Of a stretch of 40,216 nucleotides of DNA, positions 34,274 to 40,216 are shown piece by piece. Position numbers and translations under genes: made by a program. Every line of letters starts with the position of its first letter. Position 1 is the stretch's first letter. The stretch comes from Burkholderiales bacterium (GTDB lineage: Bacteria; Pseudomonadota; Gammaproteobacteria; Burkholderiales; UBA11063), in contig JAQUVM010000012.1 in assembly GCA_028693355.1 (NCBI GenBank), positions 1 to 40,216 of the forward strand. Reading direction: 5' to 3'. Under the pieces are notes generated by a model that was given only the letters and a program-made list of their open reading frames with translations, searched no databases and was not told the DNA's origin.

Positions 34274-35182
34274 ATGAATTATGATGATATTTTTCTATTT
34301 GTACAATTAATAGATCGCGGATCATTTATAAAATTATCCCTGCATCTAAATATAGGTCAAAGTACCATCTCTCGGCGAATTCGTAGTTTAGAAGAAAGCT
34401 TAGGCAAGCCACTATTACGAAGAAATACACGCGGTTTGTTTGAAATGACTACCGAAGGTATTGAATTTTACAATAAGTTTAAATTTCTGAGTGATGATAT
34501 TTACCAATATTTGAGTGATTTTAAACAAGTACAGCAATTTGCTGGCACTCTACGCATATCTATCCCTCGTGCTTTTTTTAGTGTTTTAATTGTGCCAATG
34601 CTTAGTCAGTTTCATGATTTATACCCTCAAGTTCAACTAATCTTTAGTTATGACGGTGGTGAAGTTGATTTAATTAAAAATAACTTAGATCTAGCAATCG
34701 CCGTGTCTCCTCCAAATACACAAAATTGCAAACAAAGATTATTAATGAAAAGCTCACATTATCTATATGCTAGTCCTGAGTATATAAAGCAATATGGAGC
34801 GCCAGCTGACTTATCTACTCTTACCAACCATCGTTTAGTTGGAAGTTCATTTAACCATCAAGTTAACAATAACTTAACCGTTATGAATAACTTAACAGGT
34901 GAAGTAACCCATATAGTATATTCCCCTAAATTAATTACTAATAATGCTATGTTTAATTTAGATTTAGCACTAAATAATGGTTATATCATTAGCGCACCTG
35001 AAGACTTGGTAAAAAATGAAGTAGATCTTGGAAAATTAGTTAAGCTACTACCTGAGCACTCTTTTGGAGAAACGAGATTTTATTTATTACGCCATACTGG
35101 ACTACGTAATCACTTAGAGGATATTTTTATAAATTTTTTCTTACTTAAAGATAAAACAAAAAAACTTACGCAAAATATATAA
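34274..35182 (+). CDS. LysR-family transcriptional regulator
   Basis: This LysR-type regulator of about 302 residues has a helix-turn-helix near the N-terminus (SFIKLSLHLNIGQSTISRRIRSLEE), a linker helix and an effector domain. It differs clearly from the other two LysR proteins in the window. I chose the ATG at 34274 because MNYDDIFLFVQL gives the normal LysR start; the ATG at 34259 would add five residues, and neither has a clear Shine-Dalgarno. It is divergent from the amidase and 34 bases ahead of glpQ, so either could be its target. A perfect palindrome sits 22 bases before the start. Confidence 0.92.
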   Translation: MNYDDIFLFVQLIDRGSFIKLSLHLNIGQSTISRRIRSLEESLGKPLLRRNTRGLFEMTTEGIEFYNKFKFLSDDIYQYLSDFKQVQQFAGTLRISIPRAFFSVLIVPMLSQFHDLYPQVQLIFSYDGGEVDLIKNNLDLAIAVSPPNTQNCKQRLLMKSSHYLYASPEYIKQYGAPADLSTLTNHRLVGSSFNHQVNNNLTVMNNLTGEVTHIVYSPKLITNNAMFNLDLALNNGYIISAPEDLVKNEVDLGKLVKLLPEHSFGETRFYLLRHTGLRNHLEDIFINFFLLKDKTKKLTQNI

Positions 35183-35216
35183 TAATATTGTAACAATTAT
35201 TTAATAGGAGTATAGA

Positions 35217-36335
35217 ATGCATAAACTATTATTAATCTTAGGATTGTCATCTGGATTTGCATTTGCTGCAAGTAATAATCCATATAACCAAGCAGGAATT
35301 CCACACAATCAAGCAAAACAAAAATATGTAGAAGTTTATGCCCACCGTGGTGCAAGAAGCTTCTCACCAGAAAATACTATGCCTGGATACAAAACAGCAT
35401 TAGCACTTGGAACTGATTGGGTAGATATGGATATTGGCATTAGTCGTGATGGTGTAATTATAATTGATCATGATATATGGTTAAACCCTGATATTTTACG
35501 CAAAGATGGTAAGTTTTTTGCAAATAGCAAGTCTGAAATGTACTCTAATTTAGCAAAAGAATCAGGTGGAATTGACAAAAATATTCAACCATATCTGGTA
35601 AAAAACCTAACAATCAAACAACTTCAAGAATACGATGCAGGTAGGCTTAACCTCAATAGTCCATATGCCAAATACTTTCCTGAACAACAAGCAGTTGATG
35701 GTACAAAAATGCCAACTTTGCAAGAAGTAATTAATTATGTTAATAAGACAAGCAATAAAAAAATTAATTTCCAAATTGAAATTAAAAATGATCCTCTAAA
35801 TCCTACTTGGACTGTCTCACCAAAAGAATTTGCTCAAAAGATAAATGATATTTTGGTTAAAAATAAATTAGTTGATAGAGCAGAAATTCAATCATTTGAC
35901 TGGGAACCGTTATATGAGCTACATAAGATTAATCCTAAGGTAAAATTAGCCTTCTTAGTAGGGTATGATGATATCCCAAGAATGCAAGAATCAGATGTAA
36001 AACAAGCTGGTTTATGGAGTGGTGGTAAATTGTTAAAAAATTATAACTATTCAATTCCACAAATGGTAAAAGCTTTAGGTGGCTCTCTTTACGAACCAGA
36101 AGATGTGAGCTTAACCAAAGAAGATTTAGATGAAGCTCATGCATTAGGATTAAAAGTTGTTGTATGGACATGGCCTGAGCATTCTGGTAATGCATTTAAT
36201 CCAGAGGTGGTTAATAGATTAATTGATTGGGGTGTAGATGGTATCATTACAGATGACCCAGCAAGACTTAATTCAATTTTAGCATCTCGCGGAATGCGAG
36301 TTCCACAAAATTATCCTGATGCCGCAAGCAAATAA
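35217..36335 (+). CDS. glpQ: Periplasmic glycerophosphodiester phosphodiesterase
   Basis: GlpQ hydrolyses glycerophosphodiesters released from phospholipids to glycerol-3-phosphate plus the alcohol. The 372-residue protein has a cleavable signal peptide (1-18, ending AFA). Catalytic HRGAR (43-47), PENT (51-54), a DMD pair (D70, D72), the second His in IIDHD (85), and the metal ligand Glu in QIEIKNDP are visible. Position 70 is Asp where most relatives have Glu. WSGGKLLKN and GLKVVVWTW fit the TIM-barrel C-terminal half. AGGAG lies 7 bases before the ATG. It follows the LysR gene on the same strand and ends at a strong terminator. Confidence 0.93.
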   Translation: MHKLLLILGLSSGFAFAASNNPYNQAGIPHNQAKQKYVEVYAHRGARSFSPENTMPGYKTALALGTDWVDMDIGISRDGVIIIDHDIWLNPDILRKDGKFFANSKSEMYSNLAKESGGIDKNIQPYLVKNLTIKQLQEYDAGRLNLNSPYAKYFPEQQAVDGTKMPTLQEVINYVNKTSNKKINFQIEIKNDPLNPTWTVSPKEFAQKINDILVKNKLVDRAEIQSFDWEPLYELHKINPKVKLAFLVGYDDIPRMQESDVKQAGLWSGGKLLKNYNYSIPQMVKALGGSLYEPEDVSLTKEDLDEAHALGLKVVVWTWPEHSGNAFNPEVVNRLIDWGVDGIITDDPARLNSILASRGMRVPQNYPDAASK

Positions 36336-36347
36336 CTTTTGAAATGC

Positions 36348-36378
36348 AAAAACACCTATTATAAAAATAGGTGTTTTT
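36348..36378. terminator. Bidirectional terminator between glpQ and rpoH
   Basis: Perfect 13-bp inverted repeat (36348-36360 with 36366-36378) around a 5-base loop, with T-runs on both strands. Confidence 0.9.
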
Positions 36379-36403
36379 TTATTTATTTAACATGAACTAA
36401 AAA

Positions 36404-37267
36404 TTAATTCATGAATTTCTCTAATGCTCCACGCATTTTTTGTAATGCTTTAGTTTCAACTTGGCGAACCCGCTCAGCTGATATGCTAAATTCAGCCGCT
36501 AAATCATGCAATGTTAATTGATCTTCACTATCACATAACCAACGTGTCTCAATAATACGACGACTACGATCATCAAGCTCATTTAGAGCTTCTTCAATCC
36601 CTTTTGTCTGGATATTTTCTGTAGCCTTTTTCTCAATCATCATCTCTGGTGTATGGTCTTCATCAGCTAACCAATTAATCGGAGCTGCATAGTTTTCATC
36701 ATCAGAGCTATCACTCACTAATGCCACATCTTTTCCAGTCAGCCGAGTATTCATTTCAATTACATCTTTTTTATCTACACCTAACTTATGAGCAATTTGA
36801 GTTGCTTCGATATCTGACAAATTACCGATATCTTCACGCTCAGAACGTAGATTAAAAAACAGCTTACGTTGGGCTTTAGTAGTAACAGTTCTCACTATGC
36901 GCCAATTTTTTATAACAAACTCATTGAGCTCAGCTTTAATCCAATACATCGCAAAAGTAACTAAACGTACTTGGCGGCGCGCATCAAAACGCTTAACAGC
37001 TTTCATTAAGCCAATTGTACCCTCTTGAATTAAATCCGCAAAAGGTAATCCGTATCCTAAATACCCACGAGCCTGAGATACAACCAAACGTAAGTGTGAT
37101 AACACTAATTGTTTTGCTGCCTCTGTATCTTCATTCTCACGCCATCTCTCAGCGTAGTCATGTTCTTCTTTTTCTGTCAATAATGGCAGGCTATTTACAT
37201 AACTAATATATGCATCAAGACTACCATTAGAAACTACTGGCAAGTTTGTTACAGTTAAATTTGTCAT
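36404..37267 (-). CDS. rpoH: RNA polymerase sigma factor RpoH (sigma32)
   Basis: RpoH is the heat-shock sigma factor that directs transcription of chaperone and protease genes. The 287-residue protein has region 2 (HLRLVVSQARGYLGYGLPF, DLIQEGTIGLMKAVKRFD, RLVTFAMYWIKAELNEF), the RpoH box QRKLFFNLR that distinguishes sigma32 from other sigma70-family members, and region 4 (LTLHDLAAEFSISAERVRQ). The start ATG is preceded by TAGGG about 6 bases away. A strong promoter lies 35-60 bases upstream. I did not see an obvious thermosensor structure in the short leader. Confidence 0.96.
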   Translation of the reverse strand: MTNLTVTNLPVVSNGSLDAYISYVNSLPLLTEKEEHDYAERWRENEDTEAAKQLVLSHLRLVVSQARGYLGYGLPFADLIQEGTIGLMKAVKRFDARRQVRLVTFAMYWIKAELNEFVIKNWRIVRTVTTKAQRKLFFNLRSEREDIGNLSDIEATQIAHKLGVDKKDVIEMNTRLTGKDVALVSDSSDDENYAAPINWLADEDHTPEMMIEKKATENIQTKGIEEALNELDDRSRRIIETRWLCDSEDQLTLHDLAAEFSISAERVRQVETKALQKMRGALEKFMN

Positions 37268-37301
37268 TTAAACCCTACTTAAAATATATTTAATCTCGCA
37301 C

Positions 37302-37331
37302 ATTATATCAAAACTTGCTGCCGTGCGTCAA
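37302..37331 (-). promoter_or_regulatory. Strong sigma70-type promoter of rpoH
   Basis: On the minus strand TTGACG (complement of 37326-37331) and a perfect TATAAT (complement of 37302-37307) are 18 bases apart, giving a leader of about 30 bases. Confidence 0.75.
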
Positions 37332-37532
37332 CTTATTTTAGAATTATCTAATATAATCATCAGTTAGATTAATTAATTGTACTCGCCTTATAAGTGCTCT
37401 AGATACAAAATAAATCTCTTTTCTACCACATTTATGTTTTATTTTCTGATAGAATGGTTAGAGTAGTTTTTTATTATAGAAAACACTGTAATGTCTAATA
37501 CAAATATTTACCTAAGCCATGAAAATAAATAG

Positions 37533-38102
37533 ATGATAAAAAGATTAATTATTGCGATTACCGGAGCTTCTGGCACCATATATGGTGTCAGAGCTTTGGA
37601 GATGCTAAAAGAAACTAATATCGAAACTCATTTAATAATGAGTGACTCAGCCAAAATTACTATGTCTTCTGAAACAAACTATGATTACTCCTATATTGAG
37701 TCTTTATCCGACGTAGTTCATTCACCTAAAAATATTGGTGCAACTATAGCATCTGGATCATTTAAAACATTAGGAATGTTAATAGCTCCATGTTCAATTA
37801 ATAGTATGTCTCAAATTGCTCATGGAACAACAAGTAATCTCATAAGTCGTGCAGCTGATGTAGTTTTAAAAGAACGGCGTAAATTAGTGCTGGCGTTAAG
37901 AGAAACTCCATTTCATGCGGGACATATAAAATCGATGGCTCAAGTAACTGAAAATGGTGGAATTATAATGCCACCAGTTCCTGCTTTTTATTCTTTACCA
38001 AAAACAATAGATGAAATGGTTAACCATTCTGTAGCTAGAATGCTAGACCTTTTTGATATTGAAACAGAAAATATTAAACGATGGGAAGGTTTAGGTAAAT
38101 GA
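37533..38102 (+). CDS. ubiX: Flavin prenyltransferase UbiX
   Basis: UbiX prenylates FMN to the cofactor required by the decarboxylase UbiD in ubiquinone synthesis. The 189-residue protein starts MIKRLIIAITGASGTIYGVR, with the FMN-binding GASG, and has IASGSFKTLGMLIAPCS, RAADVVLKERRKLVLALRETP and NGGIIMPPVPAFYS, all near family consensus. Shine-Dalgarno matching is poor; the stop of a five-codon frame (MKINR) overlaps the start as ATGA, so coupling is conceivable. It overlaps the next gene by four bases. ubiD itself is not seen. Confidence 0.95.
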   Translation: MIKRLIIAITGASGTIYGVRALEMLKETNIETHLIMSDSAKITMSSETNYDYSYIESLSDVVHSPKNIGATIASGSFKTLGMLIAPCSINSMSQIAHGTTSNLISRAADVVLKERRKLVLALRETPFHAGHIKSMAQVTENGGIIMPPVPAFYSLPKTIDEMVNHSVARMLDLFDIETENIKRWEGLGK

Positions 38103-38380
38103 TTCACCTTTTTGTATATTATAAACTTGACTCTACCGAAGTTCCAAGCCTACTTACGGCTCTGTCTAATATTCTTATTGAAGTACAAGAAAAGCATCCC
38201 TCTATTATTACAAAAATATTAAAAAGACCAAATTTAGGTAGCGATGGAAAAGAAACTTGGATGGAAACATATGTTTTAGATGAAAACCTAGAGCAATCAT
38301 TAACAAAGCTTCTTGATATGCTGGTGATTAAGTACAACTTAACGTTTAACAGACATTATGAATTATTTAAGGAATGTTAA
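38099..38380 (+). CDS. DUF4936-like small protein of unknown function
   Basis: This 93-residue protein, translationally coupled to ubiX (ATGA overlap), starts MIHLFVYYKLD and has the segment KETWMETYVLDENLEQSL and the end FNRHYELFKEC. These resemble the DUF4936 family of betaproteobacteria (remembered pattern YVYY..., TWMEVY, RH.E.F). It has no signal peptide or membrane segment and a likely alpha/beta ferredoxin-like fold. Its function is unknown. The partner gene suggests a link to flavin or quinone metabolism, but this is inference from position alone. Confidence 0.65.
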   Translation: MIHLFVYYKLDSTEVPSLLTALSNILIEVQEKHPSIITKILKRPNLGSDGKETWMETYVLDENLEQSLTKLLDMLVIKYNLTFNRHYELFKEC

Positions 38381-38412
38381 AAGCAAAATATACAAGCGAA
38401 TTAAAACAATAT

Positions 38413-38420
38413 GATATAAT
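38413..38420 (+). promoter_or_regulatory. Extended -10 promoter for the pyrE leader
   Basis: TGATATAAT ending at 38420 matches the extended -10 class. There is no -35 box of note. Transcription would begin around 38427, ahead of a T/A-rich leader. Confidence 0.55.
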
Positions 38421-38457
38421 TTGCGGATTTTAAAAATTTTTTAGGTGATAATTAAAG

Positions 38458-38532
38458 ATGAAATTAATCTTATTTGTAGAAAAGATAACCGCAAATAAAT
38501 TATCACTTGTATTTGATATTATAAATTATTAA
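38458..38532 (+). CDS. Predicted 24-residue leader peptide for pyrE attenuation
   Basis: An ATG preceded by AGGTG about 10 bases upstream opens a 24-codon frame (starting MKLILFVEKI) that stops with TAA just three bases before the pyrE terminator hairpin. This arrangement matches the translation-coupled pyrimidine attenuators of enterobacterial pyrE and pyrBI, in which ribosomes following closely on paused polymerase block hairpin formation when UTP is scarce. There is no run of one regulatory amino acid, consistent with UTP sensing by polymerase pausing. Expression as a peptide is unproven. Confidence 0.6.
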   Translation: MKLILFVEKITANKLSLVFDIINY

Positions 38533-38535
38533 ATT

Positions 38536-38562
38536 AAAGCTCACTTATTTGTGGGCTTTTTT
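38536..38562 (+). terminator. Attenuator (terminator) upstream of pyrE
   Basis: AAAGCTCAC (38536-38544) pairs with GTGGGCTTT (38551-38559), with one G-U pair and a 6-base loop, followed by a T-run through 38562. It lies 20 bases before the pyrE start and right after the leader-peptide stop. Confidence 0.75.
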
Positions 38563-38581
38563 GTTATCTATAGGATTTGAG

Positions 38582-39169
38582 ATGTTAGAAAAATTAATTT
38601 TGGATATGTATGACGTAGGTATGATTAAATTTGGCGAATTCACATTGAAATCAGGTAAACAATCATATGTTTATGCTGATATTCGTACAGCAATTTCATA
38701 CCCAGATATTTTCGTGAATCTTTGCGACTTAATGTATAGCAAAATGGAAAATCTACAATACAACTCAATTTGTGGAGTACCTTACTCTGCACTTACATTT
38801 GCTAGTGGAATTGCTTATAAACATAAAATTCCGATGCTATTAAAACGTAAAGAAGCAAAAGGTTACGGCACTAAAAAAATCCTGGAAGGTGTATACAAAT
38901 CAGGTGATGTTTGTTTGATTATTGAAGATGTAGTAACAACAGGCATGAGCATTGGTGAAACTACAGAAGTTTTAGAAGCTGATGGCATAAAAATCAAAGA
39001 TATTGTTTGCTTCATTAATCGTAATCAAGGCGGTAAAGAAAAATTAGAATCGCAAGGATACAAATTACATAGTATTACTGACTTATATATAGTATTAGAT
39101 GTATTATATAAAAATGGCAAGATATCATCAGATGATAAAGCAAAAGCAGAATCTCTAATAGGCAAATAA
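38582..39169 (+). CDS. pyrE: Orotate phosphoribosyltransferase
   Basis: PyrE joins orotate and PRPP to give OMP in pyrimidine synthesis. The protein is about 195 residues. GEFTLKSGKQSYVYADIRTA (orotate site) and the PRPP-binding CLIIEDVVTTGMSIGET, with the acidic ED pair, are clear, along with LLKRKEAKGYGT as the flexible-loop lysines. The true start is the ATG at 38582 with AGGA 8 bases upstream; the frame extends further upstream only through the attenuator. Overall it resembles the UMP-synthase-type OPRT more than E. coli PyrE. It is followed by carA, so pyrimidine synthesis genes are grouped. Confidence 0.95.
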   Translation: MLEKLILDMYDVGMIKFGEFTLKSGKQSYVYADIRTAISYPDIFVNLCDLMYSKMENLQYNSICGVPYSALTFASGIAYKHKIPMLLKRKEAKGYGTKKILEGVYKSGDVCLIIEDVVTTGMSIGETTEVLEADGIKIKDIVCFINRNQGGKEKLESQGYKLHSITDLYIVLDVLYKNGKISSDDKAKAESLIGK

Positions 39170-39221
39170 ATAAGTCTATATTGCAACAACATCGTTACAT
39201 TACTTTTCATGTAGTATTACG

Positions 39222-39238
39222 ACATTACATCGTAATGT
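39222..39238 (+). promoter_or_regulatory. Small hairpin in the carA upstream region
   Basis: ACATTAC/GTAATGT is a perfect 7-bp stem with a 3-base loop. There is no T-run after it. It lies about 100 bases before carA and has related TTAC repeats nearby, so it could be an operator or alternative RNA stem. Confidence 0.4.
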
Positions 39239-39307
39239 GCCTTGTTCTTGCTTCATATACTTATTTATCAAATTTTATTATAGATAATAGATATGTAAAG
39301 GGACAAC

Positions 39308-39341
39308 AAAGTCCAAAGTAGAAAGACAAAGAGTATATATG
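39308..39341 (+). promoter_or_regulatory. Leader element of carA shared with ubiE
   Basis: AAAGTCC through ATG matches the ubiE leader at 30 of 34 positions with the same spacing. It includes the AAAGAG ribosome-binding site. GGAC (39301-39304) can also pair with GTCC (39311-39314). Confidence 0.6.
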
Positions 39342-40216
39342 AAAAAAGCATATTTAAAGCTAGCCAATGGGCGCACCTTTGAAGGTATGGCACCAGAGTG
39401 GCAAACTGAACACAGCTATGGTGAAGTTGTATTTAACACAGGTATGACAGGTTATGAAGAAACTCTAACTGACCCGTCGTATTCTGGACAAATTTTAACT
39501 TTTACATTTCCTATCTTAGGTAACTATGGCGTATCAGATGGTAAACGTTGGGAATCAGATAAAATTCATACTAAAGGCGTTATTTGTGAAACTCTATATG
39601 ATGCCCCACATCATTACTCATCAGTAGAAACATTTTTAACTTGGTTACAAAAAAATAATGTGCCATTAATTTGTGGAGTTGATACTCGTGAATTAACTAA
39701 AGTTATCCGCGAATATGGTGTATTAAGTGGAGTAATTACCACTAACCCTGAATTTGAGCCTAATTTTAGTGATAGTATGGCAGTTAATTGGGTAGAAAAA
39801 TGCTCTCCAAAAGAAGTTGAAACAATCGGTAATGGTAAATATAAAGTAATTATGGTAGATTGTGGCGCTAAAGAAAATATCATTCGTTGTTTACTTAACT
39901 TTGATGTGACCGTGAAACGTGTACCATTTGATTATGATTACTCAAATGAAGATTATGATGGAGTAATGCTTTCAAATGGGCCTGGTGATCCAAAACAATG
40001 CCAAAAAACTGTTGAAGTTTTAGCTAGTGCGTTAAAACGCGATAAACCAATTTTTGGTATATGTTTAGGCTCACAATTAATGGCTCTTGCAATTGGCGCA
40101 AATACATATAAATTAAAATTTGGGCACCGTGGACATAACCAGCCATGTATTGATTTAGATCGTGATCGTTGTTATCTAACTTCACAAAACCACAGTTATG
40201 CTGTTGATGATAATAC
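39339..40216 (+). CDS. carA: Carbamoyl-phosphate synthase small subunit, 3'-truncated by window edge
   Basis: This is the first ~292 residues of the glutaminase subunit CarA, which delivers ammonia from glutamine to the CarB subunit for carbamoyl phosphate (arginine and pyrimidine synthesis). The start MKKAYLKLANGRTFEG, NTGMTGYEETLTDPSY, GVDTRELTKVIREYG and, in the class I amidotransferase domain, LSNGPGDP and IFGICLGSQLMALA with the nucleophile Cys are present. HNQPCIDLD lies near the window end, and the conserved SQNHSYAVDD is also reached. The catalytic His/Glu pair lies beyond the window. The start is fixed by AAAGAG 6 bases upstream. Confidence 0.96.
   Translation, partial: MKKAYLKLANGRTFEGMAPEWQTEHSYGEVVFNTGMTGYEETLTDPSYSGQILTFTFPILGNYGVSDGKRWESDKIHTKGVICETLYDAPHHYSSVETFLTWLQKNNVPLICGVDTRELTKVIREYGVLSGVITTNPEFEPNFSDSMAVNWVEKCSPKEVETIGNGKYKVIMVDCGAKENIIRCLLNFDVTVKRVPFDYDYSNEDYDGVMLSNGPGDPKQCQKTVEVLASALKRDKPIFGICLGSQLMALAIGANTYKLKFGHRGHNQPCIDLDRDRCYLTSQNHSYAVDDN

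Noticed and set aside
38549..38581. Upstream start for pyrE within the attenuator
   Set aside because: It would begin inside the terminator hairpin; the ATG at 38582 has AGGA at proper spacing and matches the family N-terminus.
39614..39883. 89-codon minus-strand frame near the window end
   Set aside because: It lies opposite carA, whose plus-strand frame is unmistakable.

Overview
The window is about 40 kb of AT-rich (by eye roughly one third G+C) bacterial chromosome from a Gram-negative organism. It carries a betaproteobacterial-type 'MKK...LYGRV' porin, BamC, a periplasmic BepA-like protease, AsmA, type IV pilus genes, ubiquinone genes (ubiE, ubiJ, ubiB, ubiX) and a DUF4936-like small protein. 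The mix fits a low-GC betaproteobacterium, possibly Neisseriales (an Aquella-like lineage is a guess from composition and gene content). No tRNA, rRNA or CRISPR array was seen.

Layout. 1-1431: 3' part of priA. 1619-2215: a lone gene for an ADP-ribosyltransferase-toxin-like protein, closed by a bidirectional terminator. 2338-14247: a long minus-strand block, in transcription order pilB-pilC-pilD-coaE-asmA-like, then dapA-bamC-Tat/M48 protease-acyl-CoA synthetase. 14383-15768: a porin with its own terminator and promoter. 16117-19500: plus-strand ftsE-ftsX-queA-ubiE. 19537-20784: a convergent MFS gene that separates ubiE from ubiJ-ubiB-RNB nuclease (21253-25164).

25216-30608 is the accessory part. 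Two closely similar LysR regulators flank pdxY, an IS30-family transposase remnant, a lone RgpF-like (rhamnan synthesis F) glycan gene with an internal heptad repeat, and an IS256-family transposase remnant. Gene density is low and decayed coding sequence is visible.

31206-40216 returns to core functions. It holds a threonine synthase fused to a LeuA-type allosteric domain, a periplasmic Ntn (choloylglycine-type) amidase divergent from a LysR gene followed by glpQ, rpoH on the minus strand, ubiX plus a DUF4936-like gene, pyrE behind a leader-peptide attenuator, and the 5' part of carA.

The strongest leads are: (1) the ART-like protein at 1619-2215, which has the cholera/pertussis toxin-type R-site and S-T site but a Leu where the first residue of the E/Q-x-E motif should be; (2) the ThrC-LeuA regulatory fusion; (3) a 24-codon leader peptide and terminator ahead of pyrE; (4) a purine-rich leader recurring ahead of ubiE, carA, thrC and coaE; (5) several palindromes in promoter regions (dapA, porin, the LysR gene at 34274). 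All assignments come from reading motifs by eye; no database search was run.
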